Below are positions 15,383 through 22,024 of a stretch of DNA of 36,269 bases, piece after piece (position 1 is the first letter of the stretch; every line of letters begins with the position of its first letter). Source of the DNA: Zhongshania aliphaticivorans (lineage in GTDB: Bacteria; Pseudomonadota; Gammaproteobacteria; Pseudomonadales; Spongiibacteraceae); the NCBI RefSeq assembly GCF_902705875.1, contig NZ_CACSIK010000001.1:297356-333624 (forward strand), given 5' to 3'. The position numbers and the translations under genes were made by a program. The notes under the pieces are model-generated. The model saw only the letters and a list, made by a program, of their open reading frames with translations. It was not told the origin of the DNA and searched no databases.

Positions 15383-15832
15383 ATGGGCAGCAAGTCGAAG
15401 TCATCAACCAGTAGCACGAGTAACACGTTAACGGAAACGCTTAATGCTGCGCTGAATGACGAAGCGGTATTAGCGACCAAGGGCGCGGCGGCGCGTGATT
15501 CTGCGGTGGCGGTTAATTCCACTGTAGGAATTGAAGGTAGTAATAATTATTTAAATGTGACGGATCATGGCGCAATTGCTCAAGCATTGCGTGCAAATGA
15601 AAACGTGACATCAGCGGCATTAGATGCGGCAGACAAGGCGGGCGCGAGAAGCGCGGCCTCTCAAGGTTCGGTTTTAAATACCACTAGAAATATTCTCAAT
15701 GACCAAGTTGACGCGGTTAAAAATCTGGCCGAGTCGCTAAAACTTGGCGACGAACAAACAGCAAAATTAATCGCGATTGCGTTAATCGTCGGCGTCGTGC
15801 TGGTTGCACTCGTCTACGTGTACAAGGGGTAA
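15383..15832 (+). CDS. Ala/Asn-rich protein with C-terminal membrane anchor
   Basis: A 149-residue protein with a Ser/Thr-rich N-terminus, a long Ala-rich helical region (about 25-120, ALNDEAVLATKGAAARDSAV) and a C-terminal transmembrane helix (about 128-146, LIAIALIVGVVLVALVYVY). The helical rod plus anchor could bridge membrane and capsid or form a DNA-delivery device (inference). Confidence 0.62.
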   Translation: MGSKSKSSTSSTSNTLTETLNAALNDEAVLATKGAAARDSAVAVNSTVGIEGSNNYLNVTDHGAIAQALRANENVTSAALDAADKAGARSAASQGSVLNTTRNILNDQVDAVKNLAESLKLGDEQTAKLIAIALIVGVVLVALVYVYKG

Positions 15833-15835
15833 AAA

Positions 15836-16420
15836 ATGCTATTTGGTAACAATGCGCAGCCAGCGGGAGCATCTAAAAAATTCTCAATACAGGGCCGGTT
15901 TATTCTTATCCGGTCGGCCACGTTGCCAATTGATATTAGCGCCAATGGGATCGGTGTTATTCGCCTTAAAGAAAATGACAGCTATCAATTCAGCACGACC
16001 GTTGAAAACTTGGATATTCAGATAAATAACGCAAATGGCGTAGCAGTAGATTACGAAATTGAAGCGACAAATGAAGAGATTAGGGTCGGGAGCCAGTCGG
16101 TAAACGTCAATACCACTAGCATTATTCAAGGCGCAAACTCGGTTACTAATATCGGTGAAGTGACGGTACCAGCGGGTAGCAATCAAATTTTAATTGCAGC
16201 AGCGGGTGCTAGTACGTCTAGGACTTTGCGCCTCTCTATAAAAAGCGACGAGGCCGGCGGCGTTTATCTTGGTGCAGCAAGTATAGCTGCCGGTCAGGGC
16301 GGCTATTTAGATATCGGCATGGTCGACTACGTAGACTGTGAAGCGGCCTTATATGCATTTAATCCGAACGGCGATGATGTCGTGGTTCAGGTGTTGCCGT
16401 TTGAGAGGGCGCTTTCTTAG
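15836..16420 (+). CDS. Beta-rich virion protein, candidate vertex (penton) protein
   Basis: A 194-residue protein dominated by alternating beta strands with no membrane helix: FILIRSATLPIDISANGIGV, then YQFSTTVENLDIQINNANG, then TVPAGSNQILIAAAGASTS, then LRLSIKSDEAGGVYLGA. The leader AAGGGGTAAAAA is strong. Its place between membrane proteins and the spike suggests a jelly-roll vertex protein that holds the spike, but this is inference; no family motif is recognised. Confidence 0.62.
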   Translation: MLFGNNAQPAGASKKFSIQGRFILIRSATLPIDISANGIGVIRLKENDSYQFSTTVENLDIQINNANGVAVDYEIEATNEEIRVGSQSVNVNTTSIIQGANSVTNIGEVTVPAGSNQILIAAAGASTSRTLRLSIKSDEAGGVYLGAASIAAGQGGYLDIGMVDYVDCEAALYAFNPNGDDVVVQVLPFERALS

Positions 16421-16441
16421 CGCATAAGAATTAGTAATACT

Positions 16442-16461
16442 GGCCCTATTGAAAAGGGGCC
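16442..16461 (+). promoter_or_regulatory. Hairpin overlapping the spike gene ribosome-binding site
   Basis: GGCCC (16442-16446) pairs with GGGCC (16457-16461). The ribosome-binding site AAGGGG (16454-16459) for the ATG at 16466 lies mostly in the 3' arm, so the stem could limit spike translation relative to the capsid genes. Confidence 0.45.
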
Positions 16462-16465
16462 GGCG

Positions 16466-18517
16466 ATGAAGACACGTAGACAGTTTTTTAAGTATTTATC
16501 AGTTGGCGGCATTGGTGCCGCGATAGGGGTAATTGTGGGAAAAGCCACGGTACAAAGTCCAGAGGTGCTTATTGTTCGGGGTCGTGTATCGCAAAATGCG
16601 GCGAGCAAGTCATTGATGGTTCAAAAAGCTGCAAAAATGGAAGTCGGTCAGAAAATATATTGTTTAGGGCTAAATGCAGTAGGCGACGGATACCAAGGCG
16701 ACTTTGTTGTTGCTGCGGGGGATTTTTCTGAGCAGGTTTCAAAAGATATTGCCGGGGCGATTTTTGTTCCGGTTGCTGATGATCTTAGTGCCACGACTAA
16801 GGTGTTAGTTAGATTATACAGTGGGTTCCCGTTGCTCAGTTGGTGGAAAGCCGGAGGCTATACGTTTGAGAATGTACAGTCGGCAATGGATTATGTGTCT
16901 GAGGGCGGTTTAGAGATTTTGGATGCACGGGGGGAGTATGTTGTCGGTTTGCAGTCTGCGCTTCAAGCAAGGTCAAATGTAACGATAATGCTTTCTGGGG
17001 GTGAGATAAATAATAGTGCGGCTGCATCGCCTCATTATGTCGGAATATTGCTAGGTCAGTGCAATAGGGAGGACATTAGTCGGGCTGCGGGAGTAGAGGA
17101 GACCGCACACTTAGCCGGTGTGTTGGGGGAGGGTGATTCGGTTATCTCTATCGGTCCGAGGTGGAATAATACTTCTGAGGATTGGACGAGTTCGGCAAAT
17201 TATATGCCGCAGGCGGGCGATCTAGTGGTGGTATGCACTACTGATAATACGTCTTCTGATCCGGCAAGGAGAATCCCTTCATTCACTTTCCATCGAAAAG
17301 TAACCGGCGTTGACGGGTTGGATATTATTGTTGATAGGCCAATAGATGGTGGGGGGGAGTTTATGGTCGTTCCCATGTCGAGGGGATTAGGGTACGACAG
17401 GACAACCTACGGCGGGGTCGGTCGAATGGAGGCCGTAGAAAATTTTTCGATTATCGGTGGTAAATTGTCGTCGGATAATGGATACGCATACTATGCGGGT
17501 GCAATTATCGGTGGGGTCATAGAGTGTGAAACGGAAGGTAAAGCCGGGGTTTTTGGAAACGGTATAAGGGAAACGGTATTTAGACAGCGGTCGAAATTTA
17601 CAAGAACGGCGATAGAAATCGCGTTCGGTAGTGAGGATGCAGATGTCCAGAGGCTTAACGCCAGTCATTTTGATGTGGGTGATTATTACACTGTGGCGTG
17701 TGTTCAGTTGGGCGAGTTATCAAGAGGGACAAAGTTTGGGAATGTCGAAGTGGCTGCGCAGTCTTGGGATGGTGAAAACGGATCAGGCGGCTATTCGTCG
17801 GCTGTGAAATTGACGGGATTGGGAGTCCGAATTTTAGGGCGATTGAATGTCAAAGTGGGAACGGCGGGTGGTAAGTTGTTGGATTTTGGTGCAAGCAATT
17901 GGCCGCTATCGCTAGATGGTGAAAAAATTAAAGTATCAAACGCTGTTAGTACGTCAGGGTTGCTGGTTGATAGTAATGAAAATTCTGCGATTAAGTTAAA
18001 AGAGCTAGATATATTCGGTGAGACAACTAATGCTGATGCCGCGATTTTCAGGACTAATAATAGCAGCATAGAAAAGTTAAAAATGTCTGGCAATACGCGA
18101 CCTGTAAGAGTGGTGGGTAAGTGCATTATTGGTGAGTCTGCAATTGGGGGGGCGCTGGTAAATGCTACTTTTAATACGGTTATAACCAGTGAGCTGTTGA
18201 GAGGGAAAATTCAGCGGTGTCGAAAGGTAGTTGGGTATGCCGCAAGTTATGCGCCAGATGAAAATTATAAAATGAATTTATCGGGGGATTTGGAACTGCT
18301 TGAGCCAGTCGGAAGTTTCGTCGATGGTGACATGATCGGAATGATACTAGAGCAAGATGTGGTGGGGGGGCGTGCTGTGTCGTTTGCTGTGGGGTCGAGT
18401 TATAGGGCTGCGCCATCTATTGGTGCTGGGTTGGCATCGCAAAGGTTAAGTATGACGTTTGAGCGATTGGGGTCTGTTTGGATTTGTATAGATACAAATG
18501 GTGGGTGGAGGTCGTGA
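16466..18517 (+). CDS. Spike/receptor-binding protein with beta-helix-like body and Tat-like N-terminus
   Basis: A 683-residue protein. It begins MKTRRQFFKYLSVGGIG, a twin-arginine motif (T-R-R-Q-F-F-K) followed by a hydrophobic segment to about residue 30. Then comes a region like the neck of phage tailspikes (about 60-130: VGDGYQGDFVVAAGDFSEQ, AGAIFVPVADD). YTFENVQSAMDYVSEGG and the long repeat-like strand pattern to about 600 suggest a right-handed beta-helix, as in pectate-lyase or depolymerase spikes. It is much longer than PM2 P1. Three seven-G tracts lie inside the gene. Receptor binding or polysaccharide cleavage is inferred; whether the N-terminus is an export signal or a membrane anchor is open. 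Confidence 0.72.
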   Translation: MKTRRQFFKYLSVGGIGAAIGVIVGKATVQSPEVLIVRGRVSQNAASKSLMVQKAAKMEVGQKIYCLGLNAVGDGYQGDFVVAAGDFSEQVSKDIAGAIFVPVADDLSATTKVLVRLYSGFPLLSWWKAGGYTFENVQSAMDYVSEGGLEILDARGEYVVGLQSALQARSNVTIMLSGGEINNSAAASPHYVGILLGQCNREDISRAAGVEETAHLAGVLGEGDSVISIGPRWNNTSEDWTSSANYMPQAGDLVVVCTTDNTSSDPARRIPSFTFHRKVTGVDGLDIIVDRPIDGGGEFMVVPMSRGLGYDRTTYGGVGRMEAVENFSIIGGKLSSDNGYAYYAGAIIGGVIECETEGKAGVFGNGIRETVFRQRSKFTRTAIEIAFGSEDADVQRLNASHFDVGDYYTVACVQLGELSRGTKFGNVEVAAQSWDGENGSGGYSSAVKLTGLGVRILGRLNVKVGTAGGKLLDFGASNWPLSLDGEKIKVSNAVSTSGLLVDSNENSAIKLKELDIFGETTNADAAIFRTNNSSIEKLKMSGNTRPVRVVGKCIIGESAIGGALVNATFNTVITSELLRGKIQRCRKVVGYAASYAPDENYKMNLSGDLELLEPVGSFVDGDMIGMILEQDVVGGRAVSFAVGSSYRAAPSIGAGLASQRLSMTFERLGSVWICIDTNGGWRS

Positions 18518-18537
18518 TTGCGGGGAACGGGCGTGTA

Positions 18538-19098
18538 ATGCTGGTTATTGGACTTGTGGTGTCTGTGGTCGGGCTTCTTGTTTTTCAGTCTCGAAAAAAC
18601 GCGCCTAAAATCGCCGGTCAGGTTAACCCCGCTCGCGGTGAAAATAACGTAATAGATAAAGTGGTGGATTCAATCATGTCATTAGCAGCGCCTCGCGGGA
18701 TTCGCAACAATAACCCGCTAAATATTAAAGAGCCGAAAGATGGCGGCGATTTCTGGGTGGGTGAATTAGACACTGATCCAGATGCCACTTTTGAAGAGTT
18801 CATTTCTCCCGAGTACGGGTACCGAGCAGCTAAGCGCGTGATTGATAGTTATCGTCGGCGCGGTGTGAAAACCTTGGCCGCGATAATTTCCACGTTTGCG
18901 CCATCGTCTGAAAATCTGACCTTTGCTTATATATCGTCGGTGTCGAACCGTACCGGCTTTGCACATGATCGTGTGATCAGTGATTCAGATTTACCGGCGC
19001 TATTCCGCGCCATGGCGATACATGAAAACGGGGTGGCTTGGGCGGTGCATCCATCGCTAAGCATTGACACTATCAACAAAGGGTTGGCATTAGCATGA
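18538..19098 (+). CDS. Lysozyme-like muralytic protein with N-terminal membrane anchor
   Basis: From ATG 18538 this gives 186 residues; GTG 18514 is an alternative start. A transmembrane helix (1-18, MLVIGLVVSVVGLLVF) and a linker precede a domain with GIRNNNPLNIKEPKDGGDFW, FEEFISPEYGYRAAKRVI and FAPSSENLTFAYISSVSNRT. This family is found in many prophages and annotated as lysozyme-like or structural protein, usually with glycan cleavage assumed. It could digest the wall at entry (virion-bound) or at lysis. It overlaps the spike gene's end only if the upstream start is used. Confidence 0.75.
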   Translation: MLVIGLVVSVVGLLVFQSRKNAPKIAGQVNPARGENNVIDKVVDSIMSLAAPRGIRNNNPLNIKEPKDGGDFWVGELDTDPDATFEEFISPEYGYRAAKRVIDSYRRRGVKTLAAIISTFAPSSENLTFAYISSVSNRTGFAHDRVISDSDLPALFRAMAIHENGVAWAVHPSLSIDTINKGLALA

Positions 19099-19244
19099 CC
19101 GATAAACAGAAATGGTATGAGCGGCTAAAAAATCGCCGCGTAGTGGGTGGTTTGGTAATTCTGGGCATTTCGTTGGGTGGCGGTAGTATCGCGCTCGCAC
19201 CGGCTGCGGTAGAGCTTGTGTGTGCGCTGGTGGGGTGCGCGTGA
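19095..19244 (+). CDS. Small membrane protein, possible holin or lysis accessory
   Basis: A 49-residue protein overlapping the muralytic gene by 4 bases (ATGA). A charged N-terminus (MTDKQKWYERLKNRR) is followed by a hydrophobic stretch (VVGGLVILGISLGGGSIALA) and a Cys-containing tail. Size and location fit a lysis accessory or holin; no motif proves it. Confidence 0.55.
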   Translation: MTDKQKWYERLKNRRVVGGLVILGISLGGGSIALAPAAVELVCALVGCA

Positions 19245-19336
19245 ATATCAACTGGCAAACACTGCTGATTCAAGTTATCGCAGCCGTGGTGGCCGGTTTG
19301 CTCGTAGCGTGGGTAAAGGTGAAAGTGTGGGACTAG
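19241..19336 (+). CDS. 31-residue membrane peptide
   Basis: It starts at GTG 19241 overlapping the previous TGA (GTGA). It encodes MNINWQTLLIQVIAAVVAGL followed by LVAWVKVKVWD, one transmembrane helix. The coupled start supports a real gene, but the size keeps confidence moderate. Confidence 0.45.
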   Translation: MNINWQTLLIQVIAAVVAGLLVAWVKVKVWD

Positions 19337-19506
19337 CTGAAACCCTGCTGTATGGTGCAATCATGGCCGTTTTTAGCTTTGTGGGGAGCTTTGCGGCAAT
19401 GCGCGTAGAGCTAAAGTGGATCAAGGATGATCTAAATAAAAAAGGTGATCGCTTGAATAATCACAGTGATCGAATTCGTCAAGTAGAAATCAAACTGGGT
19501 AACTAA
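19327..19506 (+). CDS. Holin-like membrane protein with C-terminal coiled coil
   Basis: From GTG 19327 (preceded by AAAGGTGAAA) this is a 59-residue protein: one transmembrane helix (about 8-27, YGAIMAVFSFVGSFAAMRVE) followed by an amphipathic charged helix (WIKDDLNKKGDRLNNHSDRI). This topology is seen in small phage lysis proteins. ATG 19363 is an alternative start. It overlaps the end of the preceding membrane peptide. Confidence 0.55.
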   Translation: MGLAETLLYGAIMAVFSFVGSFAAMRVELKWIKDDLNKKGDRLNNHSDRIRQVEIKLGN

Positions 19507-19507
19507 A

Positions 19508-19609
19508 ATGAAAGGCAGAAACAGTAAGGGGCGTTTTATCAAGGGCAGTCCAGCGGCCAAAAAAGCAGGCCGCAAAGGTGGCAAGCGGACAGCGTCTAAA
19601 CGCAAATGA
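19508..19609 (+). CDS. 33-residue strongly basic peptide
   Basis: MKGRNSKGRFIKGSPAAKKA followed by GRKGGKRTASKRK: about 14 of 33 residues are Lys or Arg and none are acidic. It starts one base after the previous stop and overlaps the next start (ATGA). The composition is like the DNA-condensing J protein of microviruses, so a role in neutralising packaged DNA is plausible; this is analogy, not homology. Confidence 0.62.
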   Translation: MKGRNSKGRFIKGSPAAKKAGRKGGKRTASKRK

Positions 19610-19896
19610 GCGTCAGCCAGTACCTACTTAATTCACTGACCGGCGGTGACGTTCGCGTATTCGCTAAAACCAATCTGGGGCCATTCATACCTGTCTATAC
19701 CGGCAGTGATGAAAATGCACCGCCAAGCCTGCTGGAGCGCCTAGGCGTCAAAAGCGGACTTGTCATTGTTAACCGTCGCGGCGAAACCCTCTATACCATT
19801 GGTGAGCCAGCGGCCACCGATCCAATCCGGTCATTAATATTCTGGCTTATCGTCGCGCTCGTCCTGTCAATATTACTGCGTGGTATCTTCAAGTAA
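19606..19896 (+). CDS. C-terminally anchored phage protein
   Basis: A 96-residue protein with a small soluble domain (residues 1-70, RVFAKTNLGPFIPVYTGSDE, SGLVIVNRRGETLYTIGEP) and a C-terminal transmembrane helix (about 75-94, LIFWLIVALVLSILLRGIF). It is the last provirus gene before attR and lies opposite to ssrA transcription. The function is unknown; it may be a virion membrane or late lysis protein. Confidence 0.62.
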   Translation: MSVSQYLLNSLTGGDVRVFAKTNLGPFIPVYTGSDENAPPSLLERLGVKSGLVIVNRRGETLYTIGEPAATDPIRSLIFWLIVALVLSILLRGIFK

Positions 19897-19897
19897 T

Positions 19898-19916
19898 GTG
19901 GACGATTTGTGGACGC
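19898..19916. repeat. Candidate integrase arm-type site, right
   Basis: GTGGACGATTTGTGGACGC has two GTGGAC units 11 bp apart and matches the left copy at 6910-6928 in 17 of 19 positions. It lies just after the last phage gene and about 43 bp from attR. Confidence 0.6.
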
Positions 19917-19958
19917 CTGCTATTTTAAACCTCTCTAAGTTGCTGAAAAATATAAAAA

Positions 19959-19988
19959 ATTTTGGTGGAGCCGGCGGGAATTGAACCC
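19959..19988. repeat. attR: right 30-bp att repeat in ssrA 3' end
   Basis: This 30-base segment is identical to 6787-6816. It covers the last 26 bases of ssrA (minus strand, ending CCACCA) plus four bases beyond. Integration therefore leaves the tmRNA gene complete, as is usual for elements using this site. Confidence 0.92.
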
Positions 19989-20325
19989 GCGTCCGTCAGT
20001 CCGCCACTCAGGGCTCTTCACATGCTTGGTCTCCGTCAATTAATTTAGCCGCAAACAGCCCGACGGTCAGGACGTTATTGGCGATTCTGATAAGGTGTTT
20101 CGCGGCTCGGTCTCAGACATACCTTACTCGCTAGCTTGTTCTATATGACAGTCGCGTCCCATTTACAAGCATCTGGTAGCGACCGCTAACCGGGGTTTAA
20201 GCGGCTAGAGCGTAGTTGTCGTCGTTGGCAACTATTAGGTTTACAGCTTTGGATTTACGTGATTGGCTGTCATCACGGCATGCACCTCAGAGCGTTGTAA
20301 CCGGCGTCGAATCCAAATCGGCCCC
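19963..20325 (-). ncRNA. ssrA: tmRNA
   Basis: Transfer-messenger RNA, which rescues stalled ribosomes together with SmpB (gene at 25346-25822). On the minus strand the 5' end is GGGGCCGATTTGGATTCGAC and the 3' end is CGGGTTCAATTCCCGCCGGC followed by TCCACCA, giving a 363-nt tRNA-like domain plus pseudoknot region. The tag frame at 20197-20229 reads ANDDNYALAA then TAA, identical to the Pseudomonas tag. The gene is intact even though a provirus occupies its 3' end. Its own terminator is no longer adjacent. Confidence 0.97.
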
Positions 20326-20334
20326 AGGCCGGAC

Positions 20335-20340
20335 ATTGTA
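20335..20340 (-). promoter_or_regulatory. ssrA -10 element
   Basis: On the minus strand TACAAT lies 9 bases upstream of the GGGG 5' end of tmRNA, a good sigma-70 -10 hexamer. The -35 region is not clear. Confidence 0.45.
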
Positions 20341-20377
20341 ACGCTTTGTATCGGCTGCGGCCAGTTAGTTTATGGCT

Positions 20378-21880
20378 TCATCCGCTTTTGCTTTCTAGGC
20401 GGAGTTTGATGCCGAGTGATTTTTTAAGTAGCTCGGCTTCATCTTCTAAGTCAGCGGTAATGAGTGGGTTGATGCTGAGCCAGTCTTCAGGGATTGATAG
20501 TATGAGTTCGTCGGCGCTTGGGTTTTCCAGGGTGATGCTTTCTGGAAGGGCTTTGGGTTGGCGGCGGCGATAAAGGATGCATGATAGGCGAAGTACGCAG
20601 ACCAGTGGCCAGTCGGCGGTGACGCCATAGGTTACCGTGCTGGGTTGCTTAGGTTTGCGGCGATGATTGGCGACCAGAAAGCTAAGGCGGGCTTGTTCTT
20701 GGCGAGAGAAGCCGGGCATGTCTGCATTGCCGAGAATATAGGCGCCGTGTTTGTGATAGCCGCCGTGGGCGATGGCAAGGCCAAGTTCGTGAAGTTGGGC
20801 TGCCCAGCGTAATAGCGCCTCGGCTTCTGATTCTGGGGTATTTAAGTGGGCGGAAACCGCAGGCAGGAGTCGAGTACATAATTCGGCAACGTGGTCGCCT
20901 TGTGCGCTGTCGATGCCGTACTGAATTATTAATTGCTTTATGGTGTCTTCGCGTTTGTCGCGGTGGTGTAGGCGGCCGGCTAGGTCGTGAACAATGCCTT
21001 CGCGAATCGCATAGGCGGAGACGTGTAGGCCTTGCATATCTAGCTCTTGAAATATGGCGTAGAGCACGGCAAGGCCGCCGATAAAGACTTCTTTGCGATC
21101 GTCGCTGAGGCCAGGAATGTTTAGATTTTGATTGTTTTCGATGGCTAAGACTTGGTTTTTTAATTTTTCCAGGCCATCGGCTGAGATATAGCCAGCTTCG
21201 CTGAGTTGTTGTTCTGCTAATATTTTGCCGATACTGCGAATCGTGCCGGAGGAGCCAACGGCTTCGTCCCATTGGGCTCGAAAGGGTTCGACGTAGGGGC
21301 TAAGCATTTGTCTGGCGGCGTTGACGGCTTTCTTAAAGGCTTTGTCGCAAATGTTGCCGTCTGCAAAATAGCGCATGCTGAAACTAACACAGCCCATGGG
21401 CAAGCTTTCGAGCTGGCGCGGTGCATTGGTGCCTATGACGAGTTCAGTGGAGCCACCGCCAATGTCGATGACTAGGCGACGTTGTTTTTCTGGTGCGAAG
21501 TCGTTAGCAACGCCTAGGTAGACTAAGCGGGCTTCCTCAGTGCCGGAGATAATGTTGATGGGTAAACCAAGTACCGCTTCTGCTTTTGCCATGAAGTCGT
21601 TGGCGTTGGTAGCGGCGCGGAGGGTGTTGGTGCCAACTATGCGGATTTGTCGTGGAGGCACGCTGCGTAGACGATCGGCCATTTTGGCAAGGCTCGCTAG
21701 GGCTCGCTCTTGCGCATCGTCGCTAAGCCGGCCATCATTATCTAAACCTGCGGCAAGCCTAACCATGTCTTTGTGTCGATCGATAACTCGGAGCTTGTCT
21801 TCGTGGAAACGAGCGATGAGCAAATGAAAGCTGTTGGATCCCAAGTCGAGGGCAGCGTACGAGTCGTTATTTAGAGCCAT
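20378..21880 (-). CDS. ppx: Exopolyphosphatase
   Basis: This enzyme hydrolyses terminal phosphates from inorganic polyphosphate (Ppx/GppA family, about 500 residues here). Visible motifs are the N-terminal ASKHA phosphate loop AALDLGSNSFHLLIARF, IVGTNTLRAATNA, ISGTEEARLVYLGV, and the second phosphate loop RLVIDIGGGSTELVIG. A C-terminal HD-like domain follows (LHELGLAIAHGGYHKHGAYI). ATG 21880 is preceded by CAAGGAATTATTATTACA. It is divergent from ppk at 144 bp, pairing synthesis with degradation; a GppA role cannot be excluded by sequence alone. Confidence 0.93.
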   Translation of the reverse strand: MALNNDSYAALDLGSNSFHLLIARFHEDKLRVIDRHKDMVRLAAGLDNDGRLSDDAQERALASLAKMADRLRSVPPRQIRIVGTNTLRAATNANDFMAKAEAVLGLPINIISGTEEARLVYLGVANDFAPEKQRRLVIDIGGGSTELVIGTNAPRQLESLPMGCVSFSMRYFADGNICDKAFKKAVNAARQMLSPYVEPFRAQWDEAVGSSGTIRSIGKILAEQQLSEAGYISADGLEKLKNQVLAIENNQNLNIPGLSDDRKEVFIGGLAVLYAIFQELDMQGLHVSAYAIREGIVHDLAGRLHHRDKREDTIKQLIIQYGIDSAQGDHVAELCTRLLPAVSAHLNTPESEAEALLRWAAQLHELGLAIAHGGYHKHGAYILGNADMPGFSRQEQARLSFLVANHRRKPKQPSTVTYGVTADWPLVCVLRLSCILYRRRQPKALPESITLENPSADELILSIPEDWLSINPLITADLEDEAELLKKSLGIKLRLESKSG

Positions 21881-22024
21881 TGTAATAATAATTCCTTGGT
21901 GAGGGTTTAGTGTATCGGCTGAGCAAGGCAAAATCGACTGCTTATATAAGTCATATTAATGACATATATTTTTATTAGACTGGTAGGTTGTTTTGGTTGC
22001 GTTATTTTATATAAAGGATGAGTA
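21881..22024. promoter_or_regulatory. Divergent ppx-ppk promoter region
   Basis: The A/T-rich gap between the divergent ppx and ppk genes contains the inverted repeat GTCATATTAATGAC (21950-21963, GTCAT...ATGAC). It could be an operator. A canonical Pho box, with tandem CTGTCAT units, is not evident. Confidence 0.35.

Larger units (their letters stand above)
6787..19988. mobile_element. Corticovirus-like temperate provirus integrated in ssrA
   Basis: The element is bounded by 30-bp direct repeats at 6787-6816 and 19959-19988 and would excise as a 13,172-bp circle. It carries integrase and repressor genes (minus strand), and early, packaging, capsid, spike and lysis genes (plus strand), tightly packed with many stop/start overlaps. 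The capsid protein resembles the PM2 P2 double jelly-roll protein in length and motif placement. The packaging ATPase is FtsK/HerA-like, and several single-pass membrane proteins follow the capsid gene. No tail, portal or large terminase gene is present. All core modules look intact, so it may be inducible. The family assignment rests on recognition by eye. Confidence 0.85.

Noticed and set aside
6787..19988. Inovirus (filamentous phage) origin of the provirus, suggested by the HUH Rep, small membrane proteins and Zot-like ATPase position
   Set aside because: The capsid candidate is a 268-residue beta-rich protein rather than a short helical coat protein, the ATPase lacks a membrane-spanning C-terminus, and lysozyme-like and basic DNA-binding genes are present. 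A lytic icosahedral particle fits better.
20682..21272. 196-codon frame on the minus strand in another frame of ppx
   Set aside because: Arg/Ser/Pro-rich translation with no motif; it is a shadow of the clearly identified ppx gene.
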